NCBI RefSeq assembly: GCF_001690495.1
Contig: NZ_LZGS01000038.1
Coordinates: 27,200 to 91,199, forward strand
DNA: 64,000 nucleotides
Reading direction: 5' to 3'
From: Gilliamella sp. App4-10
Lineage (GTDB): Bacteria > Pseudomonadota > Gammaproteobacteria > Enterobacterales > Orbaceae
The notes under the pieces are model-generated. The model saw only the letters and a program-made list of their open reading frames with translations. It did no database searches and was not told where the DNA came from. Both the position numbers and the translations under genes were made by a program. Below are positions 18,203 through 26,678 of the stretch, piece by piece. Positions within the stretch are counted from its first letter, which is position 1. Each line of letters begins with the position of its first letter.

Positions 18203-19447
18203 TTAAGACTCAATATCAGGAAAATTGTTTAATACAAAATCTTCGGCTTCTTTTGACCAAATATTATGGTTTTTATGTAATATTTTCTTTAATGCTACAT
18301 CATCACTACTATCTGTTAACGATTCTAAACTTTTAAGCTCAAATTGCTTATGAGTGTAAACTAATTTTTTTCCACCTCTAATTTTATCTTGTCGTTGAGT
18401 TATTTCACAGGCTTGAGCGATTCCCATTATATGCGAAACAATTTTAGCAACTTCAATCTTGCCTGACTCAATTAACTTAACAGCTAAGCGCATATCATCA
18501 GTATTTCCTCCTGATGTTCCAACAATATGAGTAAAATTATAATGGACATCATAAAAATTAATTTCTGCTTCGAAATTTTTATCTTGAGGGCCAGCAAAAA
18601 AATTCAGACAACCGTCAAATGCTAATAATTGCGATGCTAAATGAATTAACTCTTTTGATGGTAAAAAGATAAAGATATCATCAAAACAATTTTTGGAAGA
18701 TTGATTTTGCAATAGAGACAATTGATCTTCGCATTCAGATATATTGACGAATTCAAGTTCAACCCCATTGCGTGATTGATATAGTGTTTTTAGATGTGCT
18801 ATTTTTTCTTTGTTTCGCCCAGTGACAACCACTTTTTTGGGTTTTATCGCCCCCCCTAAAGCATAGTCTATTGCAAGCATCCCCATAGGGCCTGTTCCCC
18901 CTAATATAAGCAATTCACCATTAGGCTTTATTCCCATAATATGATCGTAACTATTTGGTTTCAAATGATAGCTAGCATTAAAAGCACCAATAACACAGGA
19001 TAAGGGTTCAATTAACGCACCTTCAAAATAAGTTTTTCCATTATAAGGTATTAAACAATCTTGTTGTAATACGTCGCGATTGACTATCATATAGGTTGCA
19101 CATCCCCCCATATTAGGATAAGAGTAACCCACACAATAAGGGCTATTAGTGAGCTGTAAGTTGGCTTGTATGACATATTTTTGCCCTTGTTTAAATTTAT
19201 GTTGCCAATTTTTACCTACTTGCAAAATATCACCACAGCATTCATGTCCAATAATGATTGGATTGTTTTCTAGATCTGGTGGGGTTTTTTTATGGTTTTC
19301 ACCTTGATTTACTAGCTTTAATGAAGACATGCACATACTGTCAACAATGACAGATACTAACACTTCATCATCTGTGATAGGTGGAAGTTCAAAAGATTCT
19401 AATCGAAGATCATTTTTCCCATATAATCGAACAGCTTGCGTTTTCAT
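18203..19447 (-). CDS. sorE: L-sorbose-1-phosphate reductase (zinc alcohol dehydrogenase superfamily)
   Basis: SorE reduces L-sorbose 1-phosphate to D-glucitol 6-phosphate after PTS uptake. The 414-residue protein begins MKTQAVRLYGKNDLRLESFE and shows medium-chain dehydrogenase features: IIIGHECCGDILQVGKNW in the catalytic half and the nucleotide-binding LILGGTGPMGMLAIDYALGG further on. The C-terminal IRGGKKLVYT ends the core. The start at 19447 has AGAGGAAT upstream; an in-frame alternative start at 19492 is not preferred. It follows the four PTS genes by 163 bases on the same strand, as in known sor operons. Family assignment is firm; substrate comes from context. Confidence 0.85.
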   Translation of the reverse strand: MKTQAVRLYGKNDLRLESFELPPITDDEVLVSVIVDSMCMSSLKLVNQGENHKKTPPDLENNPIIIGHECCGDILQVGKNWQHKFKQGQKYVIQANLQLTNSPYCVGYSYPNMGGCATYMIVNRDVLQQDCLIPYNGKTYFEGALIEPLSCVIGAFNASYHLKPNSYDHIMGIKPNGELLILGGTGPMGMLAIDYALGGAIKPKKVVVTGRNKEKIAHLKTLYQSRNGVELEFVNISECEDQLSLLQNQSSKNCFDDIFIFLPSKELIHLASQLLAFDGCLNFFAGPQDKNFEAEINFYDVHYNFTHIVGTSGGNTDDMRLAVKLIESGKIEVAKIVSHIMGIAQACEITQRQDKIRGGKKLVYTHKQFELKSLESLTDSSDDVALKKILHKNHNIWSKEAEDFVLNNFPDIES

Positions 19448-19610
19448 ATATTCCTCTTTAATAAAATAAATTTGATACAAATTTATACTCAATAATGCAT
19501 AAACACCTTGTTATACCTGCAGTTGTAAGGAAAAATGTATTGATAACAATTTGTTTTATTTCCTTTAGTTAAAAATATTACATATCTTTTTAAGACTTTT
19601 TAGTTGTATT

Positions 19611-20441
19611 TTAAGCTAAAATACCTAACCCATAGCCAATAATACCCACGGTAAATAATGCAAAAATTAAGATAATTGGGCTGACTTTTTTTCGGAGCAA
19701 TTTCATCATTAAAAGTGTTAGACCCAACGGTAGTAAACCTGGTACAAGGTCATTGAGTATACCTTGTACTGTCATAACGATTTCATTACCATTTGTGTCG
19801 GCAGTTTTAGATACAACTAAAGGGACATTTATTGAAGTCCATTGGGTCACTAATACGCCCATAATAAATAAACCAAGAATAGAAGCACCTTCTGTCAGTT
19901 TAGGCAAGATATTACCTGAAAGATCTTTAACAATACCGATTCCTTTCGATAATCCATAGGTTAAACCATACCATTTCATGGCAAGTCTGACGAAATTAAA
20001 CAAAATAAAAAATAATAATGGACCTGCCATATTTCCATTGAGTGCTAAAGATGCGCCAAGTGCTGCAGTAATAGGTCGTAATGTACCCCATACAAGGGGA
20101 TCTCCGACCCCTGCTAAAGGTCCCATTAATCCAATTTTGAGGCTATTGATTGTTCCATCATTAATTGGTGCGCCATTTGCTCTTGCTTCTTCCATCGCTA
20201 TAGTGACACCAAGCACGGGCCCACACATTGTAGGGGTCGTGTTGAAAAACGCTAAATGCCTTTTTAATGCTTGGCGTTGTTCCTCTTGGGTTTGATAAAC
20301 TCGTTTGATTGTCGGAATCATATCCACACAAAAAGCAAGCGCATGAATACGCTCATAATTAAAAGAAGCTTGTTGGAAATTAGAACGAATAAAAGTACTA
20401 ATCACATCTTTTTTTTGAATGGTTTTTGACATTTCTTTCAT
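19611..20441 (-). CDS. sorM: PTS mannose/sorbose-family EIID component
   Basis: This is a membrane subunit of the sorbose transporter. The 276-residue protein has the EIID signature: FIRSNFQQASFNYERIHALA near residues 17-36, FNTTPTMCGPVLGVTIAMEE, GLMGPLAGVGDPLVWGTLRP, and hydrophobic segments ending in TVGIIGYGLGILA. The ribosome-binding site AGGAAG precedes the ATG at 20441. It lies 17 bases after the EIIC gene. With EIIC it forms the channel that moves sugar during phosphorylation by EIIB. Confidence 0.92.
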   Translation of the reverse strand: MKEMSKTIQKKDVISTFIRSNFQQASFNYERIHALAFCVDMIPTIKRVYQTQEEQRQALKRHLAFFNTTPTMCGPVLGVTIAMEEARANGAPINDGTINSLKIGLMGPLAGVGDPLVWGTLRPITAALGASLALNGNMAGPLLFFILFNFVRLAMKWYGLTYGLSKGIGIVKDLSGNILPKLTEGASILGLFIMGVLVTQWTSINVPLVVSKTADTNGNEIVMTVQGILNDLVPGLLPLGLTLLMMKLLRKKVSPIILIFALFTVGIIGYGLGILA

Positions 20442-20458
20442 AATATACTTCCTATAAA

Positions 20459-21277
20459 TTATTCTTCTAATTCATCATCAGTGATTATTTGGTTGGTATT
20501 TGTCATTGAATTTCCAATTTCGTTATTAGTTTTTATTACATTGAACTTTGGGTTTAATTGAACATAAATAATGGCAAAAATAACCCCCAAAATACCAAAT
20601 GAAAGTAAACTAAAATTTAGATATCCACCTAAAACAAAACCTAAATAGAAAAAAGGGGCTAAATATTTAACAATCATCATGTTTAACACCATTGCATAAC
20701 CGACAACAACGATAAATCCACCAGCAACAGCAAGCCCACCAGTGACAATATCGGGTAACATGTTTAATAGGGATTGCACAGTATTTGCATTAACATAAAT
20801 GGCAACAAGAGTGGCAGGGATAGAAACTCTTAATGCTTGTACAAAAAGAGCACTAAAATGGAGTAATTCAATCTTTCGGAATTGAACTTTGTCTGCTGCT
20901 TTATCTGCTTCATGCTGAAAAATTACCGTGATAGTTCTTGCAAAAACGGTTAATATTTGCCCTGCCGCGGCAACAGGAAGTGCTATGGCTATCCCTGTTT
21001 GGATATCTTGCTGTCCTATAACAACTAAGATTGTTGATATCACACTTGCCAACGCAGAATCGGGAGATTGTGCGGACCCAATATTCATCCAACCCAATGC
21101 GATTAGCTCAAGCGTACCACCTAAAATGATACCTGTTTTTATATCTCCTAATATTAGGCCAATTACGGTACATGCAATCAATGGACGATGTGTTTGAAAC
21201 TCATCAAGTACGCTTCCCATTCCTGCGATACACGAGAAAATAAATATGAACATGATTTGCAGTATTGAAATGTCCAT
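20459..21277 (-). CDS. sorA: PTS mannose/sorbose-family EIIC component
   Basis: This is the membrane-spanning sugar channel subunit. The 272-residue protein carries the EIIC-sorbose features HRPLIACTVIGLILGDIKTG and GTLELIALGWMNIGSAQSPD, many hydrophobic helices, and a charged C-terminal tail rich in Asn, Asp and Glu. It sits between EIIB and EIID in the standard IIA-IIB-IIC-IID order. Confidence 0.92.
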   Translation of the reverse strand: MDISILQIMFIFIFSCIAGMGSVLDEFQTHRPLIACTVIGLILGDIKTGIILGGTLELIALGWMNIGSAQSPDSALASVISTILVVIGQQDIQTGIAIALPVAAAGQILTVFARTITVIFQHEADKAADKVQFRKIELLHFSALFVQALRVSIPATLVAIYVNANTVQSLLNMLPDIVTGGLAVAGGFIVVVGYAMVLNMMIVKYLAPFFYLGFVLGGYLNFSLLSFGILGVIFAIIYVQLNPKFNVIKTNNEIGNSMTNTNQIITDDELEE

Positions 21278-21323
21278 GTTTTCCTCCTACCATTTATTAT
21301 GTTAGTTAATTTGAATAACCTGG

Positions 21324-21797
21324 TTAAAGAAATTTAATAAAATCAACATTCGGATCGGTAATAACGGCTTTTAAACATAGATTGATACCCATCTCATGCA
21401 TTTTTTTGAATGCAGATATGTCATTTTCGTCGACGGAAACCGCTTTGGTAATTTGTTTTTTTCCCTCTTTAAACGACATTCCTCCAATATTAACCTCTTT
21501 AATAGGAACGTCTGCATTGACTAATCGCAAGACATCGGTTGGATTGGTGAAAAGATAAAAAACAGTATCATTTTCATATTTAGGATTTTTATAGACCGCA
21601 GCGGCTTTATCAATACTAACCACAGACACTTTAATTCCAGGAGGAGCTGCCTGTTTAACTAGTGCTGAACGAATTTGATCATTAGCAACCTCATCACTCA
21701 CAATGATAATTCTTTCTGCTTTGGCTTCTTTTGTCCAAACGGTGGTAACTTGACCATGAATCAATCGGTCATCGATACGAACTAAATTTATGATCAT
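21324..21797 (-). CDS. sorB: PTS mannose/sorbose-family EIIB component
   Basis: This cytoplasmic phosphocarrier passes phosphate from EIIA to the incoming sugar. The 157-residue protein starts MIINLVRIDDRLIHGQVTT, the family signature, with the phosphorylated histidine at His14. The segment VNIGGMSFKEGKKQITKAV further supports the family. Its ATG directly abuts the stop codon of the EIIA gene with no base between them, which implies translational coupling. Confidence 0.93.
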   Translation of the reverse strand: MIINLVRIDDRLIHGQVTTVWTKEAKAERIIIVSDEVANDQIRSALVKQAAPPGIKVSVVSIDKAAAVYKNPKYENDTVFYLFTNPTDVLRLVNADVPIKEVNIGGMSFKEGKKQITKAVSVDENDISAFKKMHEMGINLCLKAVITDPNVDFIKFL

Positions 21798-22217
21798 TTA
21801 TAACTCCTCATCTGTAGATATATTTTTAGATAGTGATTTGAAAGATTTAATAAAATCCAATTTAACTTCGTTAAGTTGTTCATAGGCGTTTTCAATATTA
21901 ATTAAAGACAAATCAAGATTTAATAACTCTAAGCAAAGTGGTAGAGATAAGCCGCTAATTATTTCGATATTACCTAACTGCATGGCTAGAATGGAGGCTG
22001 CGTTATAAGGACTACCAGAAAATATATCAGTGATAATAATGAACTGTTTGGATTCTGATTGGTTAATAATTTTTAGATATTTATCTTTTAGGTTATCAAT
22101 GCTATCCCCTGGTTCAAAAGTTATCGCATATAAATTAGAGTATTGTCCCGCAATCATCTCAATACTATTTTTCATTTCATAGGCAATTTTTCCGTGCCCA
22201 GCCAAAATAATATTCAT
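21798..22217 (-). CDS. sorF: PTS mannose/sorbose-family EIIA component
   Basis: This is the first gene of the minus-strand sorbose operon. The 139-residue EIIA-Man-type protein starts MNIILAGHGKIAYEMKNSIE; His8 is the predicted phosphorylation site. ITDIFSGSPYNAASILAMQ is the second family landmark. The ribosome-binding site GAGAGG precedes the ATG at 22217. The 222-base region upstream should hold the operon promoter, where SorC would act; no operator could be picked with confidence. Confidence 0.9.
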   Translation of the reverse strand: MNIILAGHGKIAYEMKNSIEMIAGQYSNLYAITFEPGDSIDNLKDKYLKIINQSESKQFIIITDIFSGSPYNAASILAMQLGNIEIISGLSLPLCLELLNLDLSLINIENAYEQLNEVKLDFIKSFKSLSKNISTDEEL

Positions 22218-22439
22218 TTAATACCTCTCACAAATTCTCTGTTTAAATCACAAATGTTAATTTAACTTTATATTCACACTTTCTCAAAGTAAATCACTAA
22301 TGTGAAGAAATGTGATGTAGATTGGATTTTTTGTAAAATGAGCAGAAAGAAGTTCTTTATTTTTAGAAAGGTATCGTGATTTATTGCCAAAAATTTTACT
22401 ATTTCTCAATGATAAAATATTTTGTTGGCATTAAAGTAA

Positions 22440-23108
22440 TTAACTTATTGAAGCTTGTAAAATTTGCATCGTAAATGTTTTTTTTAAATAAAAACCACGT
22501 GGGCGCGTTAAAATAATTTGACCATTTTCACCAATTGCTTCGGTGAGTGCTTTTCCATTGGCTGCTTTCGGCCTAATTTGTAGATAAGTGCCATATCGAG
22601 CTGTAATTTTTTCAACTTGCCCTAGAGCTATCATATCCATCAATTCTTGCCAATCTTGTTTAAGCTGCTGTTCTTGTTCAGGAGTTGGCGTCCATAAAAT
22701 AGGGAGCCCAACTTTTCGCTCGACTAACGGAATGGTTCTTTGCCCTTCGATTGGGATCCACAGTACTTTGGAAAGTTTATATTTAACATGGCTTGTTTCC
22801 CAAATAACGCCATGATTAGCCATTAAGGGTGTAACACTGACAAAGGTGGTTTCTAATGGTTTACCTTGTTTATCAACAGGAATGGTTTTTAGTTCTATAC
22901 CAAGGTTAGCAAAATCTTGCTCAGCTTTACTTCCAGCATTTGCACCTAAAAAATTTTCAATAAGATTACCCACCCAACCTTTTTGTTTGTTTAAGTTAGC
23001 TGGTATAGGAATGTTTAAATACTCAGCTATCTCACCAAAAGAATAGCCTGCAACTAACTGAGCACGATACAATAATTCTTGTTCACTTGTTGGTATTAAT
23101 ATTTTCAT
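22440..23108 (-). CDS. mutH: DNA mismatch repair endonuclease MutH
   Basis: MutH nicks the unmethylated strand at hemimethylated GATC sites after activation by MutS-MutL. The 222-residue protein has the catalytic set Glu51, Asp65, Glu72 and Lys74 ([18 protein letters not shown]). [20 protein letters not shown] and [19 protein letters not shown] follow. Spacing matches E. coli Glu56, Asp70, Glu77 and Lys79. The ATG at 23108 is preferred over the GTG just before it. The presence of mutH implies Dam-directed repair. It sits between the sor operon and the FMN reductase, which is not an E. coli arrangement. Confidence 0.95.
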   Translation of the reverse strand: MKILIPTSEQELLYRAQLVAGYSFGEIAEYLNIPIPANLNKQKGWVGNLIENFLGANAGSKAEQDFANLGIELKTIPVDKQGKPLETTFVSVTPLMANHGVIWETSHVKYKLSKVLWIPIEGQRTIPLVERKVGLPILWTPTPEQEQQLKQDWQELMDMIALGQVEKITARYGTYLQIRPKAANGKALTEAIGENGQIILTRPRGFYLKKTFTMQILQASIS

Positions 23109-23143
23109 CACAGAGGAATATAAAAGACTAATTTAATCAGATG

Positions 23144-23167
23144 CACAGCCAATTATTTTTGGCTGTG
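23144..23167. repeat. Perfect 9-base hairpin between the FMN reductase gene and mutH
   Basis: The arms CACAGCCAA and TTGGCTGTG surround a 6-base loop TTATTT. On the minus strand the hairpin follows the FMN reductase stop codon (23188) and precedes the mutH start (23108), but no T-run follows. It could be a weak terminator or an mRNA end stabiliser. Confidence 0.55.
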
Positions 23168-23187
23168 AATGTGGAAATTTATATCAA

Positions 23188-23736
23188 TTAACTTAATTTT
23201 TCAACCCAAGTAGCATAAGTATTAATAAATAATGACAAAAACTCTTTACTCTTTTCAGTAATATTGTTTTGCTTATCAAAAGCAGCGCTAACACCACCAA
23301 AATAAGCTTCTGGTTGTTGTAATGTTGGCATATCAAGAAATACTAAAGATTGGCGTAATTGATGATTTGCACCAAACCCACCAATTGCACCTTGCGAAAC
23401 AGAAATAATTGCAGCCGGTTTTTCTGACCATATGCTCTTACCATAAGGGCGCGAACCAACATCTGTCGCATTTTTGATAACCGCAGGAACGCCACGATTA
23501 TATTCTGGCGTCACAAAAATAACACCCTGACAATCGGCTATTTCTTTGCGGAAACGAGTATAACAGGCAGGTGGGGTATCATTATCAATATCTTCATTAT
23601 ATAAAGGTAAATCCCCAATTTGGATGATTTGTAATGAAAGTGATGGTGGTGCAATTTTCTGAAAAACTTTTGCCACTTTTAAGTTATAAGAGTCTTTACG
23701 TAAACTCCCGACCAGTACAGCAATTCTTTTACTCAT
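23188..23736 (-). CDS. NAD(P)H-dependent FMN reductase (ChrR/YieF-like)
   Basis: This 182-residue flavodoxin-like protein has the FMN phosphate-binding loop GSLRKDSYNLKVAKVF at residues 10-25. The motif TPEYNRGVPAVIKNATDVGS lies near 76-95 and SVSQGAIGGFGANHQLRQSL near 113-132, the pattern of the NADPH-dependent FMN reductase / chromate and quinone reductase family. It is probably a soluble dimer that reduces quinones or metals with two electrons. It lies between dps and mutH on the minus strand. Exact physiological substrate is unknown, so no symbol is given. Confidence 0.85.
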   Translation of the reverse strand: MSKRIAVLVGSLRKDSYNLKVAKVFQKIAPPSLSLQIIQIGDLPLYNEDIDNDTPPACYTRFRKEIADCQGVIFVTPEYNRGVPAVIKNATDVGSRPYGKSIWSEKPAAIISVSQGAIGGFGANHQLRQSLVFLDMPTLQQPEAYFGGVSAAFDKQNNITEKSKEFLSLFINTYATWVEKLS

Positions 23737-23756
23737 CTTAAATCTCCACTTATGTT

Positions 23757-23786
23757 AAATAAAAGGCATTGTTTATGCCTCTTATT
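23757..23786 (-). terminator. Terminator after dps
   Basis: The stem AGGCAT / ATGCCT (23764-23769 and 23775-23780) with a 5-base loop is followed on the minus strand by TTTTATTT. The flanking TTATTT / AAATAA segments can extend the stem after one mismatch. Confidence 0.65.
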
Positions 23787-23809
23787 TTATTGTCATTAAT
23801 AATGATTTA

Positions 23810-24346
23810 TTAATGTCCTGATGAGTCAACTTTTCGACCGGCTTCAAATAAGAACCATGCCCGTTTTTCAGTTTGATCTATCCATTCTTCAATTAAACTT
23901 GCAGTTGCGGTGTCATTGTATTTACCACAAATATCATGGGCTACACGCATACGCTCTGTTAGTCTTACATTATCTTGGCAAAGCTCGGCTAGCATATCAG
24001 AAGGTTCAACAAAATCAGCATCATTATCCGAAATGCTTTGTAATTTAGCAATGTGTCCAATTGAACGTAGTGTTGTACCACCTAATTTGCGGACACGTTC
24101 AGCAATTGGATCTGTCATTGCAAATAGCTCTTCACCATGATCATCTAGCATTAAGTGGTAATCACGAAAATGGGGACCACTAACGTGCCAATGAAAGTTT
24201 TTGGTTTTTAAATATAAAGCAAATACATCTGCTAAAACAGAATTCATTGCTCCAGAAATATCTTTTGATGCCTTTTGACCTAAATCAGTAGGAAACAAAA
24301 TTGCTGCTTGTTGTAGTTTTTTAGCAGAAGTCGTACTTTTAGCCAT
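23810..24346 (-). CDS. dps: Dps-family DNA-binding ferritin
   Basis: Dps is a 12-subunit shell that oxidises and stores iron with peroxide and protects DNA in stress. The 178-residue protein has a lysine-containing N-terminal tail. The intersubunit ferroxidase residues are at His52, His64, Asp68, Asp79 and Glu83 (within KNFHWHVSGPHFRDYH and AMTDPIAERV), spaced as in E. coli. The ribosome-binding site is AAGGAGAAT. It is transcribed alone, with a terminator after it. Confidence 0.93.
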   Translation of the reverse strand: MAKSTTSAKKLQQAAILFPTDLGQKASKDISGAMNSVLADVFALYLKTKNFHWHVSGPHFRDYHLMLDDHGEELFAMTDPIAERVRKLGGTTLRSIGHIAKLQSISDNDADFVEPSDMLAELCQDNVRLTERMRVAHDICGKYNDTATASLIEEWIDQTEKRAWFLFEAGRKVDSSGH

Positions 24347-24500
24347 GATATATTCTCCTTAAATTGAATAATAAATAACCGTATTGACAAAATTACGCCA
24401 ACTTAATGTTAATGTCCAATAAAAAACATTAATTTTTTACTATCATTGTTATTTTAGAAACCTATGGTTCTTTGTTTCATTTCTTTCTTTTTCCTATTCA

Positions 24501-24541
24501 TTTGAAATTTTATCTTTCAAAATAAAACAAAATATTTCAAA
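24501..24541 (+). promoter_or_regulatory. Candidate SrlR operator cluster upstream of srlA
   Basis: An inverted pair TTTGAAA (24501-24507) and TTTCAAA (24515-24521) with a 7-base spacer is followed by a third TTTCAAA (24535-24541). TTTC/GAAA half-sites are typical of DeoR-family repressors, and a DeoR-family gene (srlR) closes this operon. The assignment is inference from position and family. Confidence 0.5.
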
Positions 24542-24617
24542 CTGTGATCATCTTAAAAGATTTTAGTTTTTAGACTTGATACTATTTTTCATGAAATTTA
24601 ACTCAATAGGAGACAAT

Positions 24618-25166
24618 ATGATTGATTCTATTTCATTTGGTGCCGAGTGGTTTATTGGTTTATTCCAAGAGGGAGGCAAAGTATTTGTGGGTATGGTAAC
24701 TAGCATTTTGCCGTTATTAATTTCATTACTTGTAGTGATGAATGCAGTAATTAAATTTATAGGGCAAGAAAGGATTGAGCATTTAGCGCAAGCTTGTGCG
24801 GGTAATCCAATTTCTAGATACATGCTATTACCGCTCATTGGGACTTTTGTTTTTTGTAATCCAATGACATTAAGTTTAGGTCGATTTATGCCGGAGTTTT
24901 ACAAACCAAGTTATTATGCGGCGGCTTCTTATAGTTGTCATTCAATGAATGGATTATTTCCACACGTTAATCCTGGAGAGCTTTTTGTTTATTTGGGGAT
25001 AGCTGCTGGTTTAACTACATTAAATTTACCTTTAGGTCCTCTTGCTGTGAGCTATTTTCTTGTCGGTTTAGGTACTAACTTCTTTAGAGGTTGGATTACT
25101 GACTTTTGTACCGCTATTTTTGAAAGAAAAATGGATATTAAATTAGAAAAAAAAGTTCATTTATAA
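24618..25166 (+). CDS. srlA: PTS glucitol/sorbitol EIIC2-type component SrlA
   Basis: This is a membrane subunit of the glucitol transporter. The 182-residue protein is close to E. coli Srl[21 protein letters not shown] at residues 8-27, [20 protein letters not shown], and [19 protein letters not shown]. The start at 24618 is set by AGGAGAC and by the family N-terminus; the in-frame ATG at 24576 adds an unsupported extension. srlE follows after 21 bases. Substrate is D-glucitol, possibly also other hexitols. Confidence 0.94.
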   Translation: MIDSISFGAEWFIGLFQEGGKVFVGMVTSILPLLISLLVVMNAVIKFIGQERIEHLAQACAGNPISRYMLLPLIGTFVFCNPMTLSLGRFMPEFYKPSYYAAASYSCHSMNGLFPHVNPGELFVYLGIAAGLTTLNLPLGPLAVSYFLVGLGTNFFRGWITDFCTAIFERKMDIKLEKKVHL

Positions 25167-25187
25167 CCATGTTAAGGAATATAAAAA

Positions 25188-26195
25188 ATGCCTAAATTTA
25201 TTCATATTGAAAAAGGTGAATCTGGTTGGGGTGGACCTTTGGAACTTCCCGTCATTGCAGGAAAAAAAATTGTTTATATTGCTGCAGGTACTCGTCCAGC
25301 GATAGTTGATACACTGTTGGAATTAACTGGATGGCAAGCCATTGATGGTTTCAAAGAGGGTGAGCCGCCTAAAGAAGAAATAGGTGTAGCTGTTATTGAC
25401 TGTGGTGGAACATTACGTTGTGGTATTTACCCAAAAAAACGCGTTCCAACAGTTAATATTCATGCAACAGGTAAATCTGGGCCACTTGCTCAATATATCA
25501 TCGAGGACATCTATGTTTCAGGGGTAAAACCTCACAATATTAAGTTGATAGAAAAATGCGGTGAAGTTTTAAGCGAAACGCCACCAGTAGTCAAAGAGCC
25601 ACAAATAGATAATAAAACATCTGAATTTAAGAAATATGATAGCAGTAAGAAAATCACTGAACAGAGCGATGGATTATTAGCAAAAATTGGTATTGGTATG
25701 GGATCTGGTGTTGCAATTTTCTTTCAGGCTGGTCGTGATACTATTGATACAGTATTTAAAACAATACTTCCTTTTATGGCGTTTGTATCGGCATTAATAG
25801 GGATCATTATTGCTTCTGGATTAGGTAACTTTATTGCGCATGGACTTGTTCCGCTAGCAAACAATCCAGTTGGTCTTATTATATTAGCCTTGATCTGCTC
25901 CTTCCCATTGTTGTCTCCGTTTTTAGGTCCTGGAGCGGTTATTGCTCAAGTTATTGGTACTTTAGTTGGTGTGCAAATTGGACTTGGAAATATTCCTCCT
26001 CATTTAGCATTGCCAGCATTGTTTGCAATTAATGCACAAGCTGCATGTGATTTTATTCCTGTTGGTTTATCACTTGCTGAAGCTAAACAAGAGACGGTGA
26101 GAATAGGGGTGCCATCAGTGTTGGTTAGTCGCTTTTTAACTGGCGCACCAACAGTATTAATTGCCTGGGCCGTTTCGTTATTTATATATCAGTAA
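25188..26195 (+). CDS. srlE: PTS glucitol/sorbitol EIIBC component SrlE
   Basis: SrlE carries the EIIB phosphocysteine domain and half of the glucitol membrane channel. In the 335-residue protein the EIIB part opens [18 protein letters not shown]. The active Cys72 lies in [18 protein letters not shown] variable, charged linker runs over about residues 119-150. The membrane part starts at [19 protein letters not shown] and includes [20 protein letters not shown]. The length is slightly above the E. coli protein because of the linker. The stop is followed by an unusual ten-G tract before srlB. Confidence 0.94.
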   Translation: MPKFIHIEKGESGWGGPLELPVIAGKKIVYIAAGTRPAIVDTLLELTGWQAIDGFKEGEPPKEEIGVAVIDCGGTLRCGIYPKKRVPTVNIHATGKSGPLAQYIIEDIYVSGVKPHNIKLIEKCGEVLSETPPVVKEPQIDNKTSEFKKYDSSKKITEQSDGLLAKIGIGMGSGVAIFFQAGRDTIDTVFKTILPFMAFVSALIGIIIASGLGNFIAHGLVPLANNPVGLIILALICSFPLLSPFLGPGAVIAQVIGTLVGVQIGLGNIPPHLALPALFAINAQAACDFIPVGLSLAEAKQETVRIGVPSVLVSRFLTGAPTVLIAWAVSLFIYQ

Positions 26196-26204
26196 ATGAT
26201 TTTA

Positions 26205-26239
26205 AAGATGGGGGGGGGGAGATACATCCATCCCATCTT
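26205..26239 (+). repeat. Intergenic hairpin with a run of ten G residues
   Basis: Between srlE and srlB the arms AAGATGGG (26205-26212) and CCCATCTT (26232-26239) are exact complements. The left arm runs into a homopolymer of ten G at 26210-26219. The T-run expected of a terminator is absent. The G tract is the longest G/C homopolymer noticed in the window and stands out in such AT-rich DNA. Confidence 0.8.
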
Positions 26240-26298
26240 AAGCAACCGGTAGAAATGAAAAGACTTATATCAAATGTAAAAAAATAAGAAGGTTAATC

Positions 26299-26667
26299 AT
26301 GTCAAATGTTATCTATAGTTCAAAAATAAAACAAATTGGTGAGTTTGCCCAAGAAGCATTAGCTGACGGTATGTTGATCCTATTTAAAAACGGCGCACCT
26401 GTAGATTTAGCTGATTACTGTTTTATTCACAGTCATGATGATTTGAAGCAAGATTTGCAAGCCGGACAGATCATTCAATTAGGTAAACATATTTATAAAA
26501 TTACTGCGGTAGGTGATGTAGGTAGTGTTAATTTTCGAGAATTGGGACATATCACATTAAAGTTTGATGGTAATAGCCAAGCTGAATTACCAGGAGCTGT
26601 TCACGTAGAAGGTGAAATTCCGACTCAGCTTTTTGTAGGTGATGAAATTAGAATTGTAAACGATTAA
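26299..26667 (+). CDS. srlB: PTS glucitol/sorbitol EIIA component SrlB
   Basis: This cytoplasmic EIIA receives phosphate from HPr and passes it to SrlE. The 122-residue protein has DYCFIHSHDDLKQDLQAGQ, where His44 matches the phosphorylated His43 of the E. coli protein. NFRELGHITLKFDGN and LPGAVHVEGEIP are family landmarks. The ribosome-binding site AGAAGGTTA lies upstream. The gap to srlE is 103 bases and contains the G-tract hairpin, so srlB expression relative to srlA-srlE may be adjusted there. Confidence 0.93.
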   Translation: MSNVIYSSKIKQIGEFAQEALADGMLILFKNGAPVDLADYCFIHSHDDLKQDLQAGQIIQLGKHIYKITAVGDVGSVNFRELGHITLKFDGNSQAELPGAVHVEGEIPTQLFVGDEIRIVND

Positions 26668-26678
26668 GGAACATAAAA

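Noticed and set aside
18148..18336. 62-codon plus-strand reading frame over sorE 3' end
   Set aside because: Antisense to sorE and starting inside the sorE-sorC inverted repeat; composition is that of chance AT-rich sequence.
22218..22439. CRP site upstream of the sor operon
   Set aside because: Several TGTGA half-sites occur here on both strands, but none has a partner half at six-base spacing.
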